Origin: Mycolicibacterium sp. P9-22
Lineage (GTDB): Bacteria; Actinomycetota; Actinomycetes; Mycobacteriales; Mycobacteriaceae
Assembly (NCBI RefSeq): GCF_008329585.1
Contig: NZ_NPKP01000005.1
Span: 124,001-188,000 of the forward strand
Reading direction: 5' to 3'
Length of the DNA: 64,000 nucleotides
Shown here: piece after piece, positions 46,485 through 53,921 of the stretch
How positions within the stretch are numbered: position 1 is the stretch's first letter
Layout: every line of letters begins with the position of its first letter
Notes under the pieces: generated by a model
Seen by the model: the letters and a program-made list of their open reading frames with translations, nothing else
Databases searched by the model: none
Told to the model about the DNA's origin: nothing
Program-made: the position numbers and the translations under genes

Positions 46485-46945
46485 TCAGGGCTGCATCCCG
46501 CCCGGCTCAAGCCACAGGGGTAACGCTCGGTCCTCGACTCCGCGTGCCCGCACGTCCTGCAGCCATAACGCGTAGGCGTGTTGATAGGTCCTGCCGATTT
46601 CCTTCCCTTTGTCCGTGAGGCAGAGCCACACGGTCCAGGGCCAACCGGCACGGTCGTTGAAACGGTCTACATACTCCACCGATAGCCGCTGCAACGATTC
46701 TTTTGGTGATGCGATCCACGGCTCGAAGCGCGCGCCGTGGTTGCGCAGACCGCCGATCTCGGCGACGCCGTCACTGATCAGCGAACCGACCAGCCCTATC
46801 GTCCTTTGTGAACCTCCGCAAGACTGGACGACAGACTCTCCTCGGCTACGTGACGGTGCACCTGCCAAAGCTTGAGCCAGTCATGCAGGCCCTCCACCAG
46901 CAGTTTTTCGCGCGCCGAAAGGGCGTCACGGCGTTGCGCGTCCAT
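46485..46945 (-). pseudogene. Frameshifted hypothetical gene
   Basis: An ATG at 46945 opens MDAQRRDALSAREKLLVEG and runs 49 codons to a TAG at 46796-46798. The minus-1 frame then continues as LVGSLISDGVAEIGGLRNHG, with FEPWIASPKESLQRL and TVWLCLTDKGKEIGRTY, to 46485. The joined product (about 150 residues) resembles a common actinobacterial family with an LIxDGLxxxGxL...F.PW..SPxEAL pattern and a late W..LTxxG segment. Neither half has a good start or family fit alone, so I read this as one gene broken by a single indel near 46795. The family has no known role to me. Confidence 0.45.
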
Positions 46946-47023
46946 GGTCCCGAAGGTATCGAATCATCACCGTTGCCGACCACGGGATGCCGATCAGATT
47001 GTGCGCCGGCATCAGGCGTCGCT

Positions 47024-47719
47024 TCAGTCCGTGTTCGGATAGCCGAGTGCGGCTCGAACCTGGCGAGTGTGTTGCAAGCTTGGATCTTCAAGCGTGCCCG
47101 GCACCGTGATGTAGACGCCACCATCGGCCTTGTGGACGACGATCTCAGCACTGAGGGCGTCTCGATCGAACTCGGTTCCGTCCTTGATGTAGGTCAGCCA
47201 ACCAACGACTGCCTCGGGTGGCCTGTGGCCTTGCGATCTCTGTACGTTCTGAGAAGCCACCCCAAGTCGATCCGGTTCCCACGCGATAACCAAAGCACTC
47301 ATCACGCGTATGACAACCGACTCGTCGACGCCGTTTTCAAGTCCTAGAACCAGATGGTTGAACGGCCGCTTCATCCCGACGAACCCGGCTCGCACGGTGT
47401 ATTCGAGCCAGGTCGGCCTCGCGTCAGACGTATCGCCCAGCAGTCGCCGTGCCAGTTCGATGTTCAACCCCGGCGTGGCTTTCGGACCGCTGTTGATACG
47501 TTCAGTCACTGCGCTGATTGCCGCGGCTAGCGCACCTCGGTCAGTCGTATCGATCGGCGCCAGCTCATATCGCTGCGCGTCCGACGCGTCCTGCCGCCAG
47601 ACGCCCCAGGGCCCGTAGACATGATGATCAGCGGGAATGTACTCGAGTGACTGCTGCAGTCGCTGTGCGCACGCCTGCAGGGAATCCTCTCGATTCCCCC
47701 ATCCACCAATCACTTTCAT
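47024..47719 (-). CDS. Imm52-like immunity protein
   Basis: About 231 residues from the ATG giving MKVIGGWGNREDSLQACAQRL; an upstream ATG at 47764 would overlap the preceding gene by 17 bases. The GGWGNREDSLQACAQRLQQ opening, the VYGPWGVWR strand and the AVVGWLTYI segment recall immunity protein family 52 of polymorphic toxin systems. It is soluble, with no signal peptide or membrane helix. It is second downstream of a Tox-PL-like remnant. Family assignment is from memory of the pattern, so moderate. Confidence 0.6.
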   Translation of the reverse strand: MKVIGGWGNREDSLQACAQRLQQSLEYIPADHHVYGPWGVWRQDASDAQRYELAPIDTTDRGALAAAISAVTERINSGPKATPGLNIELARRLLGDTSDARPTWLEYTVRAGFVGMKRPFNHLVLGLENGVDESVVIRVMSALVIAWEPDRLGVASQNVQRSQGHRPPEAVVGWLTYIKDGTEFDRDALSAEIVVHKADGGVYITVPGTLEDPSLQHTRQVRAALGYPNTD

Positions 47720-47747
47720 AATTTCAGTTCGATGTGGCTTGTCGGGA

Positions 47748-48047
47748 TTATTGCGATTGCCCATCGACGCTTGTAGCGGGACCCGGTTCGTGTCGTTGGT
47801 GTAGGGCGGCGAATGACTCTCTCGGAGTCCTGCGGCCGGTGTCCCACCTTTCGAGTGCTGCCTCGAGGCTTATATAGGAGGCAAAGAAGAGGATCGATAG
47901 GTCTGGTCCGACGAGCACTGTTCCTACGCCACGTATGTCGCTAGAGACTCGAATCAGCCCATCGCGGACGGCGTACGCACGACTGGTCGCGAGCTCGGGA
48001 TCCATGTTCAAACACTCTGCCGCTACGGCAATTTGTTCCTGCTTCAC
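47748..48047 (-). CDS. Putative immunity protein next to a Tox-PL remnant
   Basis: 99 residues from a GTG (KQEQIAVAAECLNMDPELATSRAYAVRDGLI). A compact strand-rich centre, VGTVLVGPDLSILFFASYI, is followed by SLEAALERWDTGRRTP. It starts 11 bases after the stop of a papain-fold toxin remnant, where the cognate immunity gene of a polymorphic toxin sits. I do not know the family; the immunity role is inferred from position. Confidence 0.5.
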   Translation of the reverse strand: MKQEQIAVAAECLNMDPELATSRAYAVRDGLIRVSSDIRGVGTVLVGPDLSILFFASYISLEAALERWDTGRRTPRESFAALHQRHEPGPATSVDGQSQ

Positions 48048-48057
48048 TTAGGTACCC

Positions 48058-48384
48058 CTATATACCAGACTCGACCAGCGCATTCGTTAGGTCCATGTTG
48101 GGTGGCCAACCTACGATCTGTCCCGTTTGTCCGTCGCCGGCGTAGACCCGTGATCCATGGTAGTACGCGTTGAACCAGTGGCCGGCGAACCCATTAGCTC
48201 TGTCCACACCGACAACGGTGCGCGCGCCCTTTCCTTAGTTCACCAAGTACCGCTCCATCTCGCTGGTGTCGGTGGTGTTTGCCGTAGGCCTGCCGCCGCT
48301 CGGATCCGATTTCGGTATGAGCACTGCTGCTCCTGGCAAGACGGCCAGGAGTGAACCAAACCTGAATGGGTTCCACGCTCTGGA
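48058..48384 (-). pseudogene. Papain-fold (Tox-PL-like) toxin C-terminal remnant
   Basis: One minus-strand frame reads DPSGGRPTANTTDTSEMERYLVN, an in-frame TAA (48235-48237), then GKGARTVVGVDRANGFAGHWFN, with GSRVYAGDGQTGQIVGWPP and a stop at 48058. The GHWFN histidine and DGQTG aspartate strands are typical of the papain-like glutamine-deamidase or peptidase toxins at the ends of polymorphic toxins. The catalytic Cys part and all trafficking domains are absent and the frame has a nonsense codon, so this is an orphan, dead toxin tip. It lies in front of two immunity-like genes. Confidence 0.6.
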
Positions 48385-48469
48385 TCAAGAGACGCTAGCG
48401 ACGCAGAATTCTAGGATAGGCGGATGGTGCATGCGCGAACCTTGCGATCCGCGGCGTTCCTGATCTCCG

Positions 48470-48650
48470 TAGTACTCGCCAGCAGCTGCTCGCACCAAGT
48501 GCCTGGTCGCTGTAGTCGGGTCAATTGTGGGAGGTGGGTTCGGAGGTCACGCCGGGGGCACTTGTCGGTCAAGTCATCGACGGGCCTGAGTTTCCGGGCG
48601 GGGGCGGCAAAGTTGGTGACAGAGGTAAACACCGGCCAGAACCGTCTGAT
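48470..48650 (+). pseudogene. Glycine-zipper effector C-terminal remnant
   Basis: Two frames carry pieces that resemble the end of the 499-residue effector: LVAVVGSIVGGGFGGHAGG in one, then PGALVGQVIDG and PEFPGGGGKVGDR in another, comparable with PGGAFVGAITGG and FKAGGAQIGSTFDR. The shift between them is one base. An ORF from 48424 in the third frame begins with a lipoprotein-like leader (FLISVVLASSCS) and may be chance. The remnant is directly followed by a paralogue of the cassette A membrane protein, which supports the reading. Similarity is short and judged by eye. Confidence 0.4.
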
Positions 48651-48668
48651 CGAGAGAAAGAGAGCACG

Positions 48669-49013
48669 TTGAGCGAGAATGTTCTCATCATCTGTGCTGC
48701 AGTGTCTTTCGGTATCGGTACTGCATGCAGCGTGTTCCCTGTTTTCAAGTCCCGGAAGCTCTCACCGGCCTCCATTCAGCGGCGCTTCTATTGGACGGGA
48801 TGTGCGTCGGCCCTGGCACTTCTGTTCCTTGCCAGCCTCGACAGGTGGCCGTCCAACCTGTTCCTCATTTTCATTTGCGCCGCAGTCGCGACCGCGATTG
48901 CGTTCTTCCGAACGTCACACATCAAGATCGATGGCCGTATCTATGCGGCATATTCGGTACTCCGTCAGCCTGATCCGCCGCCCGCACTGCAGGAGCGCCG
49001 GGAGAAGTACTGA
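48669..49013 (+). CDS. Small membrane protein, paralogue of the cassette A immunity candidate
   Basis: 114 residues from a TTG preceded by GAGAGAAAGAGAG. There are three or four hydrophobic helices, with RRFYWTGCASALALLFL and FFRTSHIKIDGRIYAAY then LRQPDPPPALQ, aligning with RRVYWASWLF, YFRTSYLKIGGRI and RTRPDPLP of the 42465-43091 protein. It corresponds to the first half of that protein only. It is on the opposite strand from its paralogue and behind a toxin-tip remnant, so it is probably an orphan immunity gene. Confidence 0.6.
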   Translation: MSENVLIICAAVSFGIGTACSVFPVFKSRKLSPASIQRRFYWTGCASALALLFLASLDRWPSNLFLIFICAAVATAIAFFRTSHIKIDGRIYAAYSVLRQPDPPPALQERREKY

Positions 49014-49149
49014 CGCAATCTCCTAGGAGAGATTGTTGGGCGCTCACCCCTTCACGGTCGCCTGCGTTCGCCGTTCTGCCGACTGCGTTTGGCAATAGGA
49101 ACGAGCGTCGTTCGGTCGGGCGCCCCTCGCTCCGTGGTAACAAAGGACT

Positions 49150-50223
49150 GTGCCCGACGCCATTGACCCACTGCTGCTCGGGCAGCGCGTGGTAGCGATC
49201 CTGGAGACCGGCGCACGGGTCGCGACCTACAAGCTCGCCACGCTGATGGCGCTCATCGACCACTGCATCGAGAACCTGCCCGAGCACTCGGCGGACCCAC
49301 TGGCCGTGCCGATCTCCGATCTCGCGCACCGGGTGCTGCAGCTGTATTGGCGTCAGGTCCGCCCCTTCGAAGGGCACGATCTGCGCCAGTCCAGCGGGGA
49401 GAAAGAGCGCATCCCGCGGGCCGTCAGGGCCTTGCGCGCCGCGACGCCGACCTCCTCGTTGAGCGTGGCGATGACGCTCGTGCCGGAGGTCTACCAGGCG
49501 TCCATCGACGAGATCGGGTTGTGCCTGGCGCAGCAGCCGCTGTATCGGCTACAGCGGCTGCCCGGCGGGGACACCAATGATCCGTTCCTGTACGACGACA
49601 GCTTCCTGCACGCCAACGTGTCCCGGCGGACGCTGCGGGCCCACGGTGACGCCATCGCGCTGATGCCGGGCGTGGCAGCCGGTCTCGCCCGGTTGGCCGG
49701 GTTGCTCAAGCCCGCGTTGGAAATCATGTGGGTCGATGACGTGCGCCGCATGAACAAGTTCCTCACCGCCGAGGTGCCGGACATCGCCGGGCATCTGTTC
49801 GGCCGGGACCGCACCGCATTGGCCGCGGTGCGTGGTCCCTTCAAGGATGCGTTCGGTGCGCGCTGCTTCTACTGCGACACCAATCTGCCGGCCGACAACC
49901 CGATCGACCATGTGCTGCCGTGGTCACTCGTCGGCATCGACGGCCTGGCCAACCTCGTGTTGGCGTGCGTGCGCTGCAACTCCGACAAACGACGTGCGCT
50001 GCCGGCGGTCGGCCTCGTCGACAGGGTGCTCGACCGTGACCGTGGGGTGCTGGAGCAGATCGCCGACGCGATCCGGTGGCCCACCGAGTACCCGCGCGTC
50101 GTCGCGGCGGCGCGCGGGATCTACGGGAACCAGCCACCGGGAATCGCGACGTGGTCGGGATACAAAGCGAGCGTGCGACTCGACATCGCATTCGCGCCCC
50201 GGTGGATGGATTCGCCCAGCTGA
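49150..50223 (+). CDS. HNH endonuclease
   Basis: 357 residues from a GTG. The first about 220 residues are mostly helical (VATYKLATLMALIDHCIEN, VLQLYWRQVRPFEG). The HNH core is in the last third: CFYCDTNLPADNPIDHVLPWS and NLVLACVRCNSDKRRALP, with two CxxC zinc pairs and the catalytic His in IDHVLPW. Such proteins act as stand-alone restriction or homing-type nucleases in actinobacteria; the target is unknown. The EEP gene follows after 73 bases on the same strand. Confidence 0.88.
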   Translation: MPDAIDPLLLGQRVVAILETGARVATYKLATLMALIDHCIENLPEHSADPLAVPISDLAHRVLQLYWRQVRPFEGHDLRQSSGEKERIPRAVRALRAATPTSSLSVAMTLVPEVYQASIDEIGLCLAQQPLYRLQRLPGGDTNDPFLYDDSFLHANVSRRTLRAHGDAIALMPGVAAGLARLAGLLKPALEIMWVDDVRRMNKFLTAEVPDIAGHLFGRDRTALAAVRGPFKDAFGARCFYCDTNLPADNPIDHVLPWSLVGIDGLANLVLACVRCNSDKRRALPAVGLVDRVLDRDRGVLEQIADAIRWPTEYPRVVAAARGIYGNQPPGIATWSGYKASVRLDIAFAPRWMDSPS

Positions 50224-50296
50224 GCGGACTTGTCGGTGGTCGCCCGCATACTGATCGGCTCGCTGGAGATTCCACGTCGAGCGAGAGGACACAGCG

Positions 50297-50998
50297 GTGG
50301 GCACGAGGCTCGCGACGCTCAACATCCGGCACGGCGGCACCAAGTCCGCCGAGGCGCTAGCCACCCGACTGCTCGGCTATAACGCCGACATCCTGGTGGT
50401 CACGGAGTTCCGCGCCAATGCCGTCGGCGCGCGACTGATCGACCGTCTTGAGCAAGCCGGCTACGACACCTCGCACCCAGCGGTCGGGCCGAAGGAGAAC
50501 ACCGTCCTTATCGCTGCACGGATCGGCATCGAGCGCTCCTGGGCGTTCAGCGAATCGCTCGACCCGCGACATCTGTGGTGTGCCGAGATCGACGGCGCAT
50601 ATGTGTGCGGGGTGTACATGCCGCAGAACACCGCGAAGCTCCCCTACTGGGAGGCGCTCATCCGGGACGCCTCGAAGAACGGCATCGATCTGCTTGTCGG
50701 CGACTTCAACACCGGCACCAACGATCTCGACAAGGACCCGCGGGGAGCCAAGTTCATCGGACCGGAGATGCCCGGCCGGATGATCGCCTCCGGGTACACC
50801 GATATGTGGCGGTCACTGCACCCCGATGTCCGCGAGTACTCCTGGTTCAGCCGGCCCGGGGATAACGGGTTCCGGCTCGACTATGTCTACGCAGGGCCGG
50901 ATCTCGCGCAGCGTATCGAATTCTGCGAGTTCGACCACGCCCCACGACTGGCGGGCGAAACCGACCACTCCGGCCTGGTCGCAGTGGTGGACGACTGA
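50297..50998 (+). CDS. Endonuclease/exonuclease/phosphatase (EEP) family protein
   Basis: 233 residues from a GTG with GAGAGGA upstream. EEP motifs are LATLNIRHGG (Asn), LVVTEFRANAVGARL (Glu), LLVGDFNTGTNDLD (DxN), FRLDYVYAGPDL and the closing AGETDHSGLVAVV (DH). The fold cleaves phosphodiesters in DNA, RNA or small molecules. There is no signal peptide, so it is cytosolic. Being beside an HNH nuclease in an accessory region, it may be part of a restriction-like unit, but no shared overlap is seen. Confidence 0.88.
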   Translation: MGTRLATLNIRHGGTKSAEALATRLLGYNADILVVTEFRANAVGARLIDRLEQAGYDTSHPAVGPKENTVLIAARIGIERSWAFSESLDPRHLWCAEIDGAYVCGVYMPQNTAKLPYWEALIRDASKNGIDLLVGDFNTGTNDLDKDPRGAKFIGPEMPGRMIASGYTDMWRSLHPDVREYSWFSRPGDNGFRLDYVYAGPDLAQRIEFCEFDHAPRLAGETDHSGLVAVVDD

Positions 50999-51018
50999 AG
51001 CATGACCAACATCAGCAT

Positions 51019-51051
51019 CCGCAGTTGTTGCGGACTCCGCACTTTATGCGG
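51019..51051. promoter_or_regulatory. Tandem operator upstream of the 51063 gene
   Basis: Two 15-base inverted repeats with identical arms, CCGCA-GTTGT-TGCGG and CCGCA-CTTTA-TGCGG, follow each other at an 18-base step. A TATGGT hexamer follows the second, 5-6 bases before the ATG at 51063, suggesting a leaderless promoter covered by the second site. Confidence 0.65.
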
Positions 51052-51062
51052 TATGGTGGGAC

Positions 51063-51443
51063 ATGCCCAGCCGGTACGAACGCATCCGCGCAGACCTCAC
51101 GCATGCCGAGACTGCTCCATCCGCAAGCCAAGCGCTCCAACACCTTCGGTCGGTCCTGACGGAGGTCAGTCAACTTCTCGACGAACAGTTGGCCCGTGCC
51201 GTCGTCGACGACGAAATGTCCATCGCGTCGGCCGGGAAAAGTGCGGGCCTCACCGAGAACGCGGTCGGCCCACGCCTGGCCAGTACGCCGAGGCTGAACC
51301 CGTACGTCAGCAGTGGCGACCGGATTACCGCCGAAGACGTCAAACGCGCCCGTAAAGACAAGCACGCCAAGACTCCACTGCCGCCCGCTCCCCCGGCCGA
51401 GCCGATGCGGTTCAAGCCGCGCCGAAACAGCAAGCCTCGCTAG
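51063..51443 (+). CDS. Small putative DNA-binding protein
   Basis: 126 residues, strongly basic C-terminus (KRARKDKHAKTPLPPAPP, FKPRRNSKPR). The N-terminal half is helical (YERIRADLTHAETAP, QALQHLRSVLTEVSQLLDEQL). A helix-turn-helix-like stretch is SIASAGKSAGLTENAVGPRL. No family was recognised. With two operators at its apparently leaderless promoter, it is probably an autoregulated small regulator. The vWA gene starts 23 bases downstream on the same strand and may be co-transcribed. Confidence 0.65.
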   Translation: MPSRYERIRADLTHAETAPSASQALQHLRSVLTEVSQLLDEQLARAVVDDEMSIASAGKSAGLTENAVGPRLASTPRLNPYVSSGDRITAEDVKRARKDKHAKTPLPPAPPAEPMRFKPRRNSKPR

Positions 51444-51466
51444 CCAACAACCGAAAGGTATCCACC

Positions 51467-52111
51467 ATGCCGAATCAGAACCTCACCCTCATCGCCTTCC
51501 TGCTCGACCGCTCCGGATCGATGCAGTCGATCAAGTCCGACGTGGTCGGCGGTTTCGATGCCTTCCTCACCGAACAGCGCGCCGGCGATGGTGACTGCCG
51601 CGTGACGCTCGCGCAATTCGACGACGAGTACGAGGTCGTCTATCACGCGCTACCCGTCAATGAAGTGCCTGCCCTGGAACTCAATCCGCGCAACAGCACC
51701 GCGCTGCTGGACTCGATGGGCAAGCTCATCACCGACACCGCAGCCGAGATCGCCGCACTCGCCGAGGACGACAAGCCGGGTTCTGTCATCGTGGCGATCA
51801 TGACCGACGGCATGGAGAACTCCAGCCACGAATGGAGTCGGCCTGCGATCAAGTCGCTGGTCGAGCAGCAGACCAACCAATTCGGCTGGGAGTTCCTGTA
51901 CATGGGCGCTGACCAGGACGCCGTCGAGGTCGGCAGGGATCTCGGGGTCAAGGCCGAGCACGCCGTAACCTACGGTCGGGGGAAGTCCCGGGAGGCGATG
52001 GTCGCGATGTCAGGCAACGTGCGTGGGTATCGGAACGCCAAGCTTGGCGATGCGAGCGCGGCAATGCCGGCGTTCAGTCCGGATCAGCGGTCGGAGTTGT
52101 CGGATGACTGA
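51467..52111 (+). CDS. von Willebrand factor A (vWA) domain protein
   Basis: 214 residues: a single vWA domain with the MIDAS motif DRSGSMQSIK (DxSxS) at residue 14, Thr in RNSTALLDSMG and Asp in IMTDGMENSSHEW. There is no membrane segment. Proteins of this type appear beside phage-defence, tellurium-resistance and toxin loci and act as metal-dependent adhesion or scaffold modules. The last 438 bases are duplicated at 55907-56344. Confidence 0.88.
   Translation: MPNQNLTLIAFLLDRSGSMQSIKSDVVGGFDAFLTEQRAGDGDCRVTLAQFDDEYEVVYHALPVNEVPALELNPRNSTALLDSMGKLITDTAAEIAALAEDDKPGSVIVAIMTDGMENSSHEWSRPAIKSLVEQQTNQFGWEFLYMGADQDAVEVGRDLGVKAEHAVTYGRGKSREAMVAMSGNVRGYRNAKLGDASAAMPAFSPDQRSELSDD
51674..52111 (+). 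repeat. Direct repeat, copy 1 (3' part of vWA gene)
   Basis: This 438-base block matches 55907-56344 with no gaps and over 90 percent identity by eye, in direct orientation 4233 bases apart. Copy 1 is part of the intact vWA gene. Confidence 0.9.
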
Positions 52112-52283
52112 TGACGAGTCAGTGATCGAGTACGATCGCCCCTTTCTGGATGCTACTCACGCCCGACCATCACCGGCACAGGCCTCTCATGGCCTTCAAA
52201 TCTCTGTCTGGGGTGACTGACTGCGGCATTACCATTGATAAAGCGTCGGAACTGTTCCGTTGGCCCTAGTTCAAGGAGAGCTC

Positions 52284-52568
52284 GTGTTGGTGAACCCCGA
52301 ACTACTGCGGGCATTCTCACGTCAGGTAGACACGGCATCTAGCGCCGTCAAGAGCGCCGACGTTGGCTCGAAGGCGTCAGCAGCAGCCGACGGACTACCC
52401 GGCTCGACCACCCAATGGGCCGCGCGGCTGGTAGGCGAGGACTTGATTCAGCGGTCGGATGCAATCGCGAAGAACGTCGCCGAGATGGGAACGGCGGTCC
52501 GCGGCGCAGGCGACCGCTACGAGGTGGAAGACAGCGCTCTCGCCGTTACATTTGACGGATTGTTCTGA
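52284..52568 (+). CDS. EspC-like type VII secretion target (cassette C partner)
   Basis: 94 residues from the GTG (LVNPELLRAFSRQVDTASSAV) that follows AAGGAGAG; GTGs one and two codons away also fit. Helix-turn-helix of WXG100 size with TTQWAARLVGEDLIQRSDAI in the middle. The C-terminal tail has YEVED, the YxxxD/E type VII export signal, in DRYEVEDSALAV. It lies 3 bases before the effector GTG and should be its secretion partner, like DUF2563 in cassette A. Confidence 0.72.
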   Translation: MLVNPELLRAFSRQVDTASSAVKSADVGSKASAAADGLPGSTTQWAARLVGEDLIQRSDAIAKNVAEMGTAVRGAGDRYEVEDSALAVTFDGLF

Positions 52569-52571
52569 TCA

Positions 52572-53921
52572 GTGCTTCCGTCACGCCCTCGGCTGCGCGG
52601 CTGGCGTCCCGACTCGCTCTCTCCTGCAGCGTCGGCTCTGGATGGTGCGGGCCAATCTGTGTATAGAACGGTACGAGATCTCGACGACCGAATTGACGCG
52701 ATGCCCGAGGCATCATCGTGGTCTGGAAAAGCACATGATGCGGCGACATTGATGTTTCGCCGCGCAACGAACACGGCTTCGGAGCTCGCGCACTATAGCG
52801 AGGCGGTGGCGACCGCGTTGGAAAGAGGCAGCGGCTCCATCGGAGGTGCTCGGACCTCCCTGTTGAGCCATGCTGACCAAATAGACGCAGGCGAGCTTCA
52901 GGTGACTGACATGTGGGTCGTGGTTATCAAACCGGCCCGGGTGTCGGCAGAGAAGGCGGCGGCGCTGCAGGCACAAGCACAAACAGAGCAGATCGAGATC
53001 AACCGGCTGTTGGTCGCCGTCGGCGATGCCGACAATGCGACGGCGTCGGCGGTTCAGTCCGCCGCCGGACACTTTGGATTTACCCTTCCGGAGCCGACTA
53101 GCTTTCCCGGCTTGGACCCGTCATCGGGGGCGCACAGGCCGGCTGACGAGGTACCAAACCCCATGTCGCTCGATGGACTCATTCAGCAGGGCGTCGTTCG
53201 CGATCACGACTTGGCTCAAACGGTACGTGAGAGTCGCGAATGGATAACCGAAGACGGCCAAGTACGAAAGACGTTGACCATGATGGACGGCAGCCGCCAC
53301 GAGATCTTCGAGTGGAACGACTACGCCCCGTGTGTTGAAAACACCTACTACGACAAGCACGGGAACAGAGTTTCAACCACCTTTTCGCAAGACAAGACGA
53401 ACTACGACGGCACAGAGTACACGTCCATCACTTTCGCCGACGGGACTGAGGTCACCATGACTCAAACTCCAGATGGCACTACTACCGGGGGCGTGATAGC
53501 TGCGGACGGGCGCCAGGGCGTGCTGCCAGACACGTTCTTCACACACCCATCACTCACGATGGTAGGAGGCGCATTGACCGGGTTGGAAGAGCAGACGAAG
53601 CGTGGGATACCGATGCTGTCGCCCCAGTCGGTGGACGACCTGGGAAAGGCCGCGAAGTACGGCGGGCCGGCGTTGGGTGTAGCGACCGCGCTATACGATA
53701 CGGTCACCGCGCAAACGTTTTACGATGGTTGCGTCGCCGCCATTTCCGGAGGCGCAGGTGTCGGTGGCGGATACGCAGGTGGCACTTTGGCGGCTGCGGG
53801 GGTATCAGCGCTGGGCATGCCCCAGCTTGCGCCGGTGTTTGCTGCGGGCGGAAGTATGGCCGGTGCTTGGACATTCGGTTATGTCGGCGGCGTTGTCGGT
53901 AACATCGTGTGTCCCAAATGA
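52572..53921 (+). CDS. Large ESX-type effector with glycine-zipper C-terminus (cassette C)
   Basis: 449 residues from a GTG. Residues 1-165 are helical with WSG at 50-52 (MPEASSWSGKAHDAATLMF) and a coiled-coil stretch (AEKAAALQAQAQTEQIEINRL), the ESX effector plan. Residues about 215-330 are a beta-rich polar domain (RKTLTMMDGSRHEIFEW; YDKHGNRVSTTF; TEVTMTQTPDGTTTGG). The last 60 residues are hydrophobic with GxxxG spacing (ISGGAGVGGGYAGGTLAAAG; GGSMAGAWTFGYVGGVVG). No enzymatic motif is seen; a membrane-inserting toxin is the best guess. The stop overlaps the membrane protein start (ATGA). Confidence 0.65.
   Translation: MLPSRPRLRGWRPDSLSPAASALDGAGQSVYRTVRDLDDRIDAMPEASSWSGKAHDAATLMFRRATNTASELAHYSEAVATALERGSGSIGGARTSLLSHADQIDAGELQVTDMWVVVIKPARVSAEKAAALQAQAQTEQIEINRLLVAVGDADNATASAVQSAAGHFGFTLPEPTSFPGLDPSSGAHRPADEVPNPMSLDGLIQQGVVRDHDLAQTVRESREWITEDGQVRKTLTMMDGSRHEIFEWNDYAPCVENTYYDKHGNRVSTTFSQDKTNYDGTEYTSITFADGTEVTMTQTPDGTTTGGVIAADGRQGVLPDTFFTHPSLTMVGGALTGLEEQTKRGIPMLSPQSVDDLGKAAKYGGPALGVATALYDTVTAQTFYDGCVAAISGGAGVGGGYAGGTLAAAGVSALGMPQLAPVFAAGGSMAGAWTFGYVGGVVGNIVCPK

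Noticed and set aside
48424-48672. Lipoprotein gene on the plus strand (MVHARTLRSAAFLISVVLASSCS)
   Set aside because: The leader looks like a lipobox signal, but the rest of the frame is Arg-rich shadow sequence overlapping the zipper-tip remnant in another frame.
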